The position numbers and the translations under genes were made by a program. A DNA stretch of 64,000 nt, taken from assembly GCA_009746045.1 (NCBI GenBank), contig RPFO01000240.1, positions 629,501 through 693,500 on the forward strand, in the 5' to 3' direction. The notes under the pieces are model-generated. The model made no database searches. It worked only from the letters and a program-made list of their open reading frames with translations, and had not been told where the DNA came from. Position 1 is the stretch's first letter. Each line of letters opens with the position of its first letter. The DNA is from Mesostigma viride. Taxonomy: Eukaryota; Streptophyta; Mesostigmatophyceae; Mesostigmatales; Mesostigmataceae. Of this stretch, positions 9,330 through 22,539 are shown in pieces.

Positions 9330-10480
9330 CATGCTGCCATGCATTGCGTGACTGCGTGCAGGCGTGCAGCTAGGTGTGCGTGCGTGGGCGAGTGCGTGCA
9401 GTTGTGCATGAGTGCGTTTGTGCAGGCGTGCCTTGGCGGGTGGGTTGATGGCTGTGTGCAGGCGTGCGTGCGTGAGTGGGTGCGTGAGAGTGTGCAGCTA
9501 TGTGTGCGTGTGCGTGCACTTGTGCATGTGCGCGTTTGTGCAGGCGTGCCTTGGTGGGTGGGTTGATGGCTGCGTGCATGCGTGCGTGCGAGGGTAGGTG
9601 CGTGGGAGTGTGCAGCTAGGTGTGCGTGCGTGCAGTCGGTGGGCGTGGTGAAGTCTCCGGGGTGTCGCTGTGGACATGGGTGGGGCACTGGACTCGTGGG
9701 TGATACCGTTGTGGGAGGTGAATTGGGTGGGTACTCGTGGTCCTGGGTATTGTAGAGTGTGTGTGTGTGTGTGTGTGTGTTGGACTATTGGGGGGACCCC
9801 CCCCTTTGGCGGGGGTCATGGGGGACATTGTTATGGGTTGATTATGTAGTAGTTGTGAGTCGCAGTTGTAGGTAGCTCGTGCGTAGGTCACAGGTTCGTG
9901 TGAGGGTTGGGGATGCTTGGGTTGCGTGGGTGGCTTGGGTATGGTACGTAGGCGGGCTTGCCGGTGGTCGGTGCAGCAGTGTCAGTTATGGTTGAGTGGA
10001 CAGCTGATTGGTTGCCCCGGAGGCCGGGGTGGATGGTTATGCTTCACGTGGATGGTGGGGTGGAGTCATCGTATGTTGGGGCAGCGGGGGGCGGGGTGGG
10101 CGGGGTGCAGTGGTGTAGGGGAACCTCGTTGTGGGGCGGTAGGTTTGTTTAGTAGGTGGTTTGTTATGTTGGTGTGGAAGGTGGTGTATGTAATACGGAA
10201 GGGTGGTAGTCAGATAGGTTGGTTTGGGGGGACTCAAGGTGGATGGTCGGGTGGGTCATCGGATGGTTTGGGGGAGGAGGGCGGTGTTACGGTGTTGTGG
10301 GGGACCTCAGCGTGGGGGCGAGAGTAGTCCGTGATGGATAACGGCAGGTGGGGATGGATAACGGCATGTGGATGTCTGTGACGTATATTTGTGGGTGGGG
10401 CGGGTATGGAACAGGCAGGGGAGTGGGGCGAGTGGGAGTTAGCGGGGTGGAGGGTGCTGGCATTGTGGCGGGATGGTTGG
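9330..10480 (+). repeat. Strand-asymmetric G/T-rich block with GTGCGTG repeats and (GT)n
   Basis: About 1.15 kb strongly enriched for G and T on the + strand. It starts with degenerate GTGCGTG-type repeats including a repeated segment around GTGCAGGCGTGCCTTGG (about 9420 and 9538). It has a (GT)13 run at 9756-9781, then many GGGG runs. Long apparent ORFs on both strands here are compositional artefacts. Confidence 0.75.
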
Positions 10481-12518
<2,038 letters not shown>

Positions 12519-13257
12519 TGTCAGTTTGCTACGCCTTTGGTTGTCATGTTGACGTTTGTCATGTTAACATTTGTGGACATTTTGTCATGTTAACAATTTT
12601 TTTGGCCTTCGTTTGTTAACGTCTTGACATTTCTTGACACATCACCTTGGTTTGTCAGTCTGTTGACATTTTTTTCCGTGTTGATATGTTGATATTTCAA
12701 AGATTGTCAAGGTTTTGTCAACCTTTCAACATTCTGTCAAGGTTTGTCAAGCCTTTGATGTTATCATGTCAAGCTTTTGTCAAGTTCTGTCAAGGTTTGT
12801 CAAGGTCATGTCAGTTGATATGTCAAGAATCTATATTACTAATTTGGCAATGTAAGGTAATCCGACACTATTCAGGGCATCACCGAGTACGCGGCCAATC
12901 CAGAAGGGGCGGACTGACTGACCACCAATCCGCGCCAAGCGCACGGAAGAACTGCCAACCAATCCGCGCAAAGCTCCCAGCGAGCGAAGCGAGCGGCCGC
13001 TTTAGCGGCCTCCTCTCTGGAGGGCAGCGAAGGAGACCGTCAGTCCGTCACGATTCCTCTCCGGAGTGCAGCGAAGGAGTACGCTTCTACGAACTACAGT
13101 ATGCGTCTACAGCGGGCAGTGGGCAGTCCCTCCATGGTCTCTCTACCGCCAAAAATTGATTAAATTTATTTTTTTTTTTGGCTGTGTGAAGCCAGCGGGT
13201 CACACTAGAACTATTTGACAATTCTTGACAAACAATTGTCAAAGTTTGTCAACACTC
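12519..13257. repeat. TTGTCAA-motif cluster with inverted partner
   Basis: Dense, irregularly spaced copies of TTTGTCAAG / TGTCATGTTAAC-like words run from about 12520 to 12835. A short block with both orientations (TTGACAATTCTTGACAAAC, then TTGTCAAAGTTTGTCAAC) lies at about 13207-13257. The layout mimics the CTGAG arms on a smaller scale, which suggests a second foldback-like unit nested inside. Confidence 0.55.
12955..13085. repeat. GC palindromes and AGCGAAGGAG repeats of organelle style
   Basis: Contains CGAGCGAAGCGAGCGG, a GGCCGCTTTAGCGGCC palindrome, and two copies (about 45 bp apart) of a block ending GCAGCGAAGGAG. Short GC-rich palindromes of this type are common in organelle intergenic DNA of green algae. 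No organelle gene is present to prove an organelle origin. Confidence 0.4.
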
Positions 13258-13817
13258 CGTTCCTAGTGTGGCAGCGAGGATGGCATGCCTGCACCAAGGA
13301 AGAGGAGGGGTAAGCAGCCTGCAGCAGAAACTGATTCCTCCATCTGCAGCGGCAGTGATAATGGTAGCCAAGAGGATGTGGCTCCACCTAGCAGCGACAG
13401 TGATGACCCATGCAGCTACAATGCGTCTGAACCTGCACGGGGAAGCGTGGACGGAGGGGGAGAGGAAGGAGGCAGCCTGCAGCAGAAAATGCTGCTGATT
13501 CTGCCCGTGGTGGCGATGGCCGCGAGTATGCGGCTGAACCTACGCGGGGGAATCGTGGGCAGAGGGGGAGAGGGGGTAGGCAGCACAAGAATGTGGCTGA
13601 ACCTAGCCGGGGCGACCTTGCACCAACGAGGAGAAGTGCAAGGGCGTATGGAAAAGTGAGCTACGCTGAAGCAGATCGTAGCAACTCGTCTAGTGACTGA
13701 AATTGATGTTCTTATTAAACTTGAAGAGCTGTACTCCAACTGCACAAGAAATTATTATAATTTGTAATCAAAGTGATTTCTGGTTGCGTGGTATGAATGC
13801 GATTTCTCTGTGTGCAT
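13258..13817. other. Unassigned foldback interior
   Basis: Contains degenerate GCAGC/GGGGGAG-rich repeats producing overlapping low-complexity ORFs on both strands (13268-13745). No homology recognised. Confidence 0.45.
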
Positions 13818-14166
13818 GAGGTTTCTCAGTTTTTCTCAGGCCTTAAGTTTCCCAGATATTCTCAGTCTCAGATTTTCTCAGGCAGCAACCTGAGAAAAAA
13901 CCGGGCGCCTGAGAAATTTCGTTCCTGAGAAAAAAAAATCTCAGGCCAGGCGACTTTCTCAGGCTGATCTCAGTTTTTTCTCAGTTTTCTCAGTTTTCTC
14001 AGGTGATTTTCTCAGTTTTCCTGAGAAAACTGAGATTTTTCTCAGTTGATCTCAGGAAATCTCAGGAAATCTCAGGACATCTCAGGAAATCTCAGGAAAT
14101 CTCAGGCAGCCTTCCTGAGAAAACTGAGAAAACTGAGAAAAACTGAGAAAAATCTCAGATCTGAGT
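13818..14166. repeat. Right foldback arm, CTGAG repeats
   Basis: Mixed TTTTCTCAG, CTGAGAAA and GAAATCTCAGG repeats. Within 14045-14105 the GAAATCTCAGG units are the inverse complement of the left-arm CTGAGATTTC units. Confidence 0.85.
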
Positions 14167-14182
14167 TCCTAGTGTCCTCCGC

Positions 14183-14933
14183 CTCAGAGTGTACGTTCTG
14201 ACAGTACTCCCTCTACTCCGTCCTTTCACCGTTCACCTATTATTCCTCCTCCTACGTTTGAGGCGCGTACTAGGGCTAATGCCCCATCCTCTGCTATTCC
14301 TCCTGGTACTAAAGTGCTGGGAATCCCTCTGTGTCTGTACCCTCTCAGGCTCCTCAGGTGTCAGCCCCTCGTGGTGTACGTAGTCTCGCTCCTGTGGGCC
14401 CTACTGGGTATCCTACTGCCATTCCTACACATCCTCCTGCTTCCTGGGCATACCCTGATACGGCCTATGAAGCAGCCCAATTCCCCTCGCGTGTAGCAGA
14501 ATTAGAGATTAATCAGGATTTTAGCACCATGCCTCTCCATGATAAAAACTATGATCATTTTTCCTATTCCACAATGAGAGAAGCCTATACTGTTCCTCAC
14601 ACCTCGGGTCACCAACCTGACTCTGTGGCGCCCTCACGTCCTCTTCCTAAGACCTATCCTGCTCCTTATAATTGGTTACTGCCTGAGTATGTGCCTGTGG
14701 AAAAGAGTGGACCTATGGATAAAACTGATCCTTCTCGTGCATCTAAGCCCCCTCCCCTTCCCACCTTTACTAGTGTGCCTAAGTTAGATACCAGTTCCAC
14801 TCCTCAGCAGTTTTTCACCTTCCTTATGCTCCTCACTCAGCAGACGGCCTCCTGGGAACAGTATTATAGGTGGAAACTTCCTGATGTTGTTCTTGTCACG
14901 GACGCGAGCTATGTCATCCGGGCGCCCACTATG
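14183..14933 (+). pseudogene. gag: gypsy gag, middle piece (copy 2)
   Basis: Pro/Ser-rich linker followed by a folded-looking segment (RVAELEINQDFSTMPLHDKN; later TPQQFFTFLMLL). A 1-base frameshift lies near 14310 (GTACTAAAGTGC), after which one frame reads to about 14933. There RAPTM would continue directly into VAPEIVVRRRD of the next piece, giving the likely insertion point. Confidence 0.65.
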
Positions 14934-16162
14934 CACAATACCGGTGACGTGCGCAAGGAATTTGTTTTCTGCGCATTTTCGACAAAGGCTAGTGACCGGG
15001 GGGGGACACTAGCACTTGCAGCATAAGAGCGGACGAAAGTGCACGTGCGCGCGCGCCGGGCCAGGCACGGCTGGGCGCGCAGCACTGACGTACTTGAGCG
15101 GACGGCAGCACAAGTGCGCAGCGTCGAGAGGATCATACGCGAGTTAGTGGACAGCTGGAGCTGGAGCTGGAGCTGGAGCTGGAGCTGGACTGCTGGACTT
15201 CAACAGCGCCAAGGCTATTGACAGGCCAGGTGTCTTTGTGGTGTAGAATAGCGGGTCAACGTTATGAGGACTGGACAGAAAATGGAAAAGGAAAATTTGC
15301 GGTGCGGAGCCAGATCGCTGGAATGAATGCGAAATCGCTGGCAGCCCTACAAAGGGATTTCTTCTAGAAAGGAAAGATTAGAAGCAATGTTTGCTGGGCC
15401 ACTCACACGCAAGGTGTGAGCGTGCAGATTGTTTGAAGGATATTATGCTTCGACCTTGGTGGTCGTGACTCAATGCCGGACATTCCCAGGGACAGAAATG
15501 CCGGAGCCTCTAGGAGATGAGATCGGCAACAGGGTAGCAATTTAGATTTGTCGGGATGCCTTCCTGCTTTTGTTGGCATGTGTGGTAGAAAGCCAGGACG
15601 GCAACTGGAATGCAGTTTCTATTTGCATGGTTCAGGCAGCAAGATAGTTTGGGCATTCCTGGCTGGACTGACAAGTGTGGCGTGTGTCATGCGTGTGGCA
15701 TGACGAATGGTTTGGTTCATAGTCGAAGAGGACTCTCACGTAGCGTGTAGTCTCTTCGAGTCTCTCGTTAGTGGCCTTCGTGTTTCTCCCTTTCCTTGGG
15801 AGCAAGGCCGGTAGCATGTCATGGAGCGCTGCCTAACTGCGGGCTCGTGAGCATGGAGTGCATCGATATTGAGACTATCAACGTGTTGTAATTGTATTAA
15901 CTTTCTCAATAAATTCCGCATGTGCGGCTTCATCATCAGACTGTGCAAAGTGTGTGTTGTGAAAACATTGTTCTATAGCAGGGGAGGCAAAAGCATTAAG
16001 GTGGTCATCAGGCACGAGGGACAATTCCTTGTCCTCGGCTGAGAACCCTCCTTTCGTTAATCATGGGACAGGTCCTCGCCCACCCCACCGGGCATGCAGT
16101 TAAGGCAGGCACGTCAGCTCAGCTCATTTGGGTTTTACCAAAGCTGAGCATGGCCAGCCGCC
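14934..16162. mobile_element. Unclassified ~1.2 kb insertion in gag
   Basis: The coding frame breaks after CCCACTATG at 14933 and resumes at ATGGTGGCGCCAG (16163), as if inserted at a shared ATG. No clear inverted ends, tail or ORF. It contains a hexanucleotide minisatellite and otherwise non-coding sequence. The boundaries are inferred from the gag reading frame only. Confidence 0.45.
15152..15188. repeat. (AGCTGG)6 minisatellite
   Basis: Six perfect tandem hexamers inside the gag insertion. Confidence 0.95.
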
Positions 16163-17052
16163 ATGGTGGCGCCAGAGATTGTGGTACGCAGACGCGACAT
16201 TCTTGTCCCTCATTACCTTACCACGTGTGTGGCTCCTGCCCTTGTCACCCTTATTCAATGTGAGTCCCTCGCGTCACATGCATACCCTAACTCAGTATCA
16301 GAATTGTTTAGGAGATTGGAAAATCATGTAGTGCCTCCAGACGCTGATTGGCAAGAACGCCTTAGCTTTGGATCCCTTGAGCAAGGCAATAAAACTTATA
16401 GGGAATATCAATGCGAATTTGATGCCCAGATGGTACGCATTCGAGACCTCTCGGGTGCGGAAGTCCGTGCTCGCTTCTTGCAAGGTCTTAATAAAAACCT
16501 CTTGCGTGAAGTTAAGAAACAGTTTTCTGCTTATCGTTTTCGCGACCTTCCTCTGGCTGCGGTTCGTACCCATCTCCTCCGTGTTGCTGATTTTATGTAT
16601 GCTCCTGCTCCTGTCCGTACTAGGGTCCATAACCTTGTCCTCACCCCTGAAGAAGAAGAGGCATATGTAGAAGAATTAGATATTTGTGTTACAGATGTAT
16701 CTGCATTGGATGTGTCTCACATCACGTGTTATCACTGTCATGAGGTGGGCCATCTTAAGAGGGAGCGCCCCAAGTTTCTTTCTGGAGCCCCCCTCATCCC
16801 AATGCCCGCCCTCCGCGTACTCCTCAGCGGGCCTCTCCCCTTCGCCCACCCTCTGGTCGTTCCTCTTCTGCTCCTCAACCCTCTCGGTTAAATGCTGTAC
16901 AGACAGGCTCCTTAGTGAATCCCCATTCTGATCAGGATGCCGTCCCCTCTCAATACCCGCGTGATTCTCCAGCAATGGCCTTCTCACCCGGGTTTCCTCC
17001 AGGGTTCGTTCCCTTGGATGATGATGTAGGGGGGGAGGGAAAACAGTAGACC
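16163..17052 (+). pseudogene. gag: gypsy gag C-terminal piece with zinc knuckle (copy 2)
   Basis: Reads VAPEIVVRRRD, then a retrotransposon gag capsid-like core (FRRLENHVVPPDADWQERL; MVRIRDLSGAEVRARFLQGL). A zinc knuckle follows, TCYHCHEVGHLKRERPK, in which the final Cys of CX2CX4HX4C is Arg. A 1-base frameshift lies in the C-run near 16790. The other frame then continues Pro-rich to the stop near 17050. Gag packages the genome, and the lost Cys should weaken RNA binding in this copy. Confidence 0.85.
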
Positions 17053-17135
17053 TGTCAGCAGGGGGTAGCCTGGTCAGGTCCTCAGCTAGTACCCCAAGCC
17101 CTGAAAATTTTTGTTTACCTGTTTTTGTCACTACT

Positions 17136-17969
17136 GTGGATGCTGCATCCTCTGCACCCCTGCGTGTGCGTCCTTTGATGTTTCTAAATGGTGGCCTTAC
17201 CGTTCCTACTACCGTGGTAGACCCTTTTCTGCGTCCTCATGATATCCTCAATGTTTCTGTCCTCGTAGATAGTGGGGCTGCCAGCTCCTTTGTAAGTGAG
17301 GCCCTTGTTAGGAGACTAGGATTAGTATCTACCCCTCATGCCTCTCCAGTGACTGTACACTATGCTGATGGTCGCACCAGTCACTCTCCTGGGACTGTAT
17401 CCTTACCACTCCTCATTCAGGGTCGCCAGATTAAATTGGTGGCGACCATAGGTCCTATAACGACTGCGGATATATTGTTGGGCTTAGATTGGCATCAAGA
17501 CCACAAAATCACTATTAATTATGACACTATGGTTATATGGTTCCCTGACAATTCTTATTGGGTGCCTGAACGACACTATAAGGTAGAAAATCTTTCCTTG
17601 GTGGATATTACTCCTCCGCCTCCTCCTCAGCCTCCTCCTAGGCGTAGTATATCTGATGTCATAATTACTAAAGATCAATTACGAGCAGAACTAAAGGAAA
17701 ATGGATATTTATTATGTATGTTCCTCCAATTGGAAATACAAGAAATACCTATTAATAATGTGGGAATAGATCCTGATAAACCCAATGCAATAGGAGTAGG
17801 GTTTGACAAAACGGAGTTAGCCCGCTACATGGCTGTTATTGATTCCTCTAAGGTCTTTGAAGAAAAGACCCCCTCATACCCTCCTCCGCGTCCTGTTTTG
17901 CATCGTGTTGTGATTAAAGATGGTGCTGTTCCTACGCACTCCCCTATGTATAGAATGGGCAGAGCTTAA
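17136..17969 (+). pseudogene. pol: gypsy protease and RT N-terminus (copy 2)
   Basis: Retropepsin domain with catalytic VDSGAASSF (residues ~46-54) and the second hydrophobic strand LLGLDWHQ. It is followed by a Pro-rich linker (PPPPPQPPPR) and the RT N-terminus. The frame ends in RMGRA-stop, the same 4-base deletion as copy 1. Protease matures the Gag-Pol polyprotein. The protease part itself looks intact. Confidence 0.9.
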
Positions 17970-19917
17970 AGAATTAAAGCAGATTCTCGTAGACCTTTTA
18001 GAGGCAGGTTTAATAGAACCCAGCAATTCCCCATATTCCGCTGGTGTTTTGCTAGTTCCTAAGCCAAATGGCAAGTTCCGCCTGGTTACTGATTATCGTA
18101 AATTGAATGACATTACTGTAAAATCTAAATACCCCTTGCCTAGAATAGACGATATTTTTAATAAAGTTAAGGGTTCCTCCTGTTTCACTGTCCTTGATTG
18201 CGCGGATGGGTTTTGGCAGTTGCGGATAGCTCCGGAGGATTGCCACAAAACTGCCTTTGCCACTCCTTTCGGACACTACCAGTTTAGGGTTGCGGCAATG
18301 GGTTTATGCAATTCTCCCTCCTCCTTCCAGATCAGCTTATGAATGACATCCTCAGACCCGTCATGGGTACCTCACACCTACCTCAAGTCTCCTCTGACCT
18401 CAAAGATCCCACTTTTTCCTCGGTTCAAATCTCTGAACATGATCGTTCTTGCGCACAAGCTTACCTAGACGATATCCTTATTTATTCCCCTGACTTCGAA
18501 ACCCATCTCGTGGACCTCAAAAAGGTTCTAGATATTATGGCCGCTAATTCCTTGTGGGCTAGGCGAGCTAAAGTGCGGTCTGGTCGTAGTGTTCCCTTCC
18601 TCGGTCACGTCCTATCTGATAAAGGTGTTGCTACCGATCCTGATAAAACAAGGTCCATCCAGGATTGGCCAGTGCCTACGGATGTCAAAAGTGTACGCAG
18701 TTCCCTCGGTCTTGCCTCCTATTACCGACGTTTTATTCCTCGGTTCGCGACTATCGCGGCTCCTATTAACCACCTGCTGAAGAAGGATATTCCTTTTGTT
18801 TTGGGCCTTGAGTGCCAACAAGCTTTTACAACCCTCAAGTCTCTTTTACTCTCGCCTCCGGTCCTCGTCTTGCCCGATACCTCACGAGCATTTGTAGTAG
18901 CTACTGACGCTATAGTAAGGTAGCCATTGGGGGTGTTCTCCTCCAAGACCAGGGTCATGGTTTGCAACCCATCGAATACATCTCTAGGACTATGTTACCT
19001 GCTGAACGCAACTACCCAGTTCATCAACAAGAGTTATTAGCTGTGGTATATTGCTGTCACTCTTGGCAACATTTCCTCAAAGGGGCCCAGTTCGATGTCT
19101 GTATCTGCGAACCTTGTGATGCTGACCCTTACCGGTTGATTATTCAAACCGACCATCGTCCTCTGATTCACCTCCTGTCACAACCTAACCTCACTCCTCG
19201 GCAAGCGCGGTGGATGGAATTCCTTGCGCAATTCGCCCCATTTAAATTGCAATACGTCAAGGGCGTAGATAATATAGTCCCTGATGCTTTATCCCGACGT
19301 CCTGACTATTCCTTTTTCGAGGATCTAGATGTCCTCACTACCACCCTCGTTCCTACTCCTCTTGGTGTTTTCCCCTATGGTGACGTCCCTGATGACGGGC
19401 AGTATACCTACCTTTCCCATACCTCTGTCCGTTTTCCCGATCTCCTCTCCCATGTAGGCCTTTCTCTGCGGTGTGAGGGCACACCTGTCACCTTGGGGGA
19501 GGGGGAGGATACTAATAAAATTATTTCTTGTCCCCTAAGTCATGTGTCCACTAGGGCTGGGAAGTCGTATGGTAATGTTGTTCCTTCTGGTCCACCCCTC
19601 CTTTTCGGTAAAGCTGTGGGTGACTTGTTCAAACCCTCTGTAGATACCTCGGTAGCCAATCCTACCTCGGATTTAGAGCGTCTCATCAGTAGATTTACGG
19701 CCACTGAGCCGGAAGCCTTGACCGCAATCTCCTCACACCCTCAAAAATTTGGGAAGTACCCGTGCAAGTTTGTGGGTGGCTTCTTGTATGTGCTGTTAAA
19801 GGATGATCCTCCGCAATGGCGTTTGTATGTTCCTCCGATTTGCCGCTCCTCCTTGTTGTTTGAGTTACATGATCTAGCTGCTCACCAGGGCGGGAAGCGT
19901 GTGCGGGATTTGCCTTC
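17970..19917 (+). pseudogene. pol: gypsy RT-RNase H, integrase deleted (copy 2)
   Basis: RT and RNase H as in copy 1 (YLDD near 18463; TDHRPL; PDALSRR), with the same frameshifts near 18334 and 18911. The same junction near 19910 joins HDLAAHQGG of the integrase zinc finger to the start of ORF3. The first 6 bases after TTAA (AGAATT) equal the right flank of the piggyBac-like insertion in copy 1, so this copy preserves the empty site. Confidence 0.93.
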
Positions 19918-22167
19918 ATGGCGACGCTTATTCCTCTCGAGGAGCGCCTGGCTGCTCCTCCGTCTCCAGATCCTCAGTTATTCCACGAGGTGCTCCCAGG
20001 CCGATGGGTCTCGCGGAGCTGCTTCCCGGGCGGCCGCGTGCATGCGGCCCTGACGCCTGACCGAGCGGCCTTAGTCCGGACAGCGCTGTGCGGTATTTCG
20101 TGGCATGCCTCTGACCCTCTGGGCCAACATCTAGCTGTGCATAGCTTCGATGACGCTGGCCGTTGTGTCCTCGGGTGTGGCTCACGCTGTCCTGCGCTTG
20201 CACAGATAGAGGCCGTGCTGCAGGGCCCGCGCATTTTTTCATACCTATCGACTCCGGATGGGCGTGCGCGCATTAGGGATATTTTTCCCTGGCTTCCGGC
20301 TGAGGGGGATGCGGAGCTCGATGAGTTCCCTTATGACCTCGTGAGGGCTGTTGAATTCATGGAGCGTGAAGATGAGGCAACCTCAGCTCCACCAGCCGTG
20401 GCTGCAGAGGTTCTAGCTTCCATGCCCCTCACGGATCTTCCTCCGGACCTCGGGCGGCCGGGTTCCTCTGGTCCAGGGTCGTCGGTGACGGTCTCCTCGG
20501 TTGCAGAGTCTCTTCCTCCGCCTGTTGACCCTGCTGTCGCCAGTCTCTCGACCGTCGTCGTGGAGATGCAAGCGCAATTCCAGGCGTTGTTGTCGGCATT
20601 CACTGCATTCACCGCGGCACCTCCGTCTGCGGTTCCCGCTCAGCCAGCCGTCGAGCCTCCGTCCGTGGTGTCCTCCGTCGCGCCTGTTCGACCGGCTGTC
20701 GGACCTGTGTCCGTGGCGTCCTCCGTTGCCCCTGTTCAACCGGTCGCCCACCTTCCGCCAGTGGAGCCCTCCGTCACACCTGTCCAGCCGGTCGCTGTCG
20801 CTCCGTCTGTGGAGCCCTCCGTCACGCCTGTTCAGCCGGCGGCTGTCGCTCCGTCTGTGGAGCCCTCCGTCACGCCTGTTCAGCCGGCCGCTGTCGCTCT
20901 GTCCGTGGCGGCCGCCGCCGCGCCTGCTCAGCCGACCGAGCCTCAGCGTCATCCAGATTTGGGCAAGGCGTCGACGGGCAAGTGGGTGTTTGACACTACC
21001 GAGGATGCGTATGATTCGGCCATGGGTGATTGGACCTCCGCCCGACCGGCCACAACGTTTTCCCCTGTCGCCACTTCCGCCGCCACCGCCTCTTCTGTCG
21101 CGCCCGCCTCCGCCGTCGTCCACCGACCGCGCGTTGCTCCTGTTGCGGCGTCCTCGGCTTCGGTCACGCGTGTCAGCGAGGTAGAGTTCCGGCATGTCAG
21201 GGCGGTAGAACTGCTCAGTGTGTTGTCCGCCGCGGACCGTGAGCGTTTTCCGACAGTGGCCCATCTAGATCCGCAGGTGTCCGATGTTGCGGTCGCTGGA
21301 CTGGCCATGTCCGCCGCCCTCTGTCGGGCTGTGGCTCTCCCTCGTGTGGCCAGTGTAGTTACCAACACGGTGTCATCGTCTCAGTTTTGCTACGCATCCT
21401 CGTTACCTCAGGAGATGAACCTCCCACTAGAGACGGATAGGCCTCCGTTTAATATGGTGGTGCTGGCCGATCCGTTGTTTGATGATGAGGTGCAGGCGCA
21501 GAGGGTCATATATCGTTGGGCGCGTGCTGCTAACGATCCTTGCTATACCTATGGTGATGTCCAGTGGGCGTATCCTCAGCCCCTGTGGATCATGCCCTCG
21601 GATGCCATGTACTTCAGTTGTCCTGTCCCTGCGGGTGCTCTCTACTCCCTGCGCATCCAGCCGGGCCTGCAGTGGGATGCTTGTCGCCCTGCGCCCCTTC
21701 CGGGTCAGGGGCTGGATGAGCCTGGGTTCCAGCCTCCGCGTACGACGGGTACCCACCTGTCGACTTACGGCTCCCGTCAGTGCTTGCGCCGCTGGCAGGG
21801 TCGTGAGATTCGGCATGTGCGTCTGTGGCCCGGCAACGTGGAACGTTTCCTGGATTTGTTTTTCACCTCTGTTGCTCGTGGTGAGCTGGTCTTCCATCGG
21901 TTCCTCCTGCGCGCCCTCCTTCTGCTGTCGGCAGAGCCCTTCGTGCGACAGTTTCAGTGTGGGTTCCTTGACTGGGCCCGTGGACAGGTGGTTCTGACAC
22001 AGCATCGTTACTACTGGGCTTTCCTCGGCATGTATCCTGATGGCGTCTGGGAGGATGTGTTCCTCCATGTAGACAGGCATGATAACCCTGCTGATGTTGC
22101 TCATCACCGGGCGTACCTGGATGTGCTTTTGGCCACCCGTGGTACTTTTCAGGCTACTGGTGTGTAG
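19918..22167 (+). CDS. ORF3, conserved accessory protein in env position (copy 2)
   Basis: 749 codons and nearly identical to 3979-6228; the only differences I see are a few bases near 20936-20950. Same layout: conserved Cys-containing N-terminal domain, Val/Pro/Ala-rich repeat linker, conserved C-terminal domain. The ATG lies at the edge of the pol deletion. In copy 3 an ATG in the same alignment position follows a pyrimidine tract ending CCGCAG. Function unknown. Confidence 0.8.
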   Translation: MATLIPLEERLAAPPSPDPQLFHEVLPGRWVSRSCFPGGRVHAALTPDRAALVRTALCGISWHASDPLGQHLAVHSFDDAGRCVLGCGSRCPALAQIEAVLQGPRIFSYLSTPDGRARIRDIFPWLPAEGDAELDEFPYDLVRAVEFMEREDEATSAPPAVAAEVLASMPLTDLPPDLGRPGSSGPGSSVTVSSVAESLPPPVDPAVASLSTVVVEMQAQFQALLSAFTAFTAAPPSAVPAQPAVEPPSVVSSVAPVRPAVGPVSVASSVAPVQPVAHLPPVEPSVTPVQPVAVAPSVEPSVTPVQPAAVAPSVEPSVTPVQPAAVALSVAAAAAPAQPTEPQRHPDLGKASTGKWVFDTTEDAYDSAMGDWTSARPATTFSPVATSAATASSVAPASAVVHRPRVAPVAASSASVTRVSEVEFRHVRAVELLSVLSAADRERFPTVAHLDPQVSDVAVAGLAMSAALCRAVALPRVASVVTNTVSSSQFCYASSLPQEMNLPLETDRPPFNMVVLADPLFDDEVQAQRVIYRWARAANDPCYTYGDVQWAYPQPLWIMPSDAMYFSCPVPAGALYSLRIQPGLQWDACRPAPLPGQGLDEPGFQPPRTTGTHLSTYGSRQCLRRWQGREIRHVRLWPGNVERFLDLFFTSVARGELVFHRFLLRALLLLSAEPFVRQFQCGFLDWARGQVVLTQHRYYWAFLGMYPDGVWEDVFLHVDRHDNPADVAHHRAYLDVLLATRGTFQATGV

Positions 22168-22539
22168 ACAGAGGGCTCTAGGCCCGACCTGAGGGTGTTG
22201 TCCCTCCGGTATATAGAGTCGCCCTCAGATTCTGGCCAGTTGATTGGTCGTTCTTGGTCCTTGGTACTGATTTGTTTACTCTGTGTGTCCTGCCCAGTGC
22301 CGTCCCCCCCCGGCAAGGACTCTGTTCCAGGCAGTTAGGGGAACCTCCCACCAGGCTTGGTGCTGGCTAACCCTACACCACCCGGCGTGGTGGTGAAACC
22401 GAGTTAACATGTTGGTGCTTTGTACCTTGGATGGCCTGTCGATTGTGTTAGGCTTTGTTGGGTGCTTTAGATCCTCCTTCTCCTTTGGTTTCATCCGTGT
22501 ACGTAGGGCGAGGGCTCCCTACCTTTGTGGGGGGGAAGG
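22168..22539 (+). other. gypsy 3' untranslated region and polypurine tract (copy 2)
   Basis: Non-coding and matches 6229-6598. The purine run GGGGGGGAAGG abuts the LTR. Confidence 0.8.
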
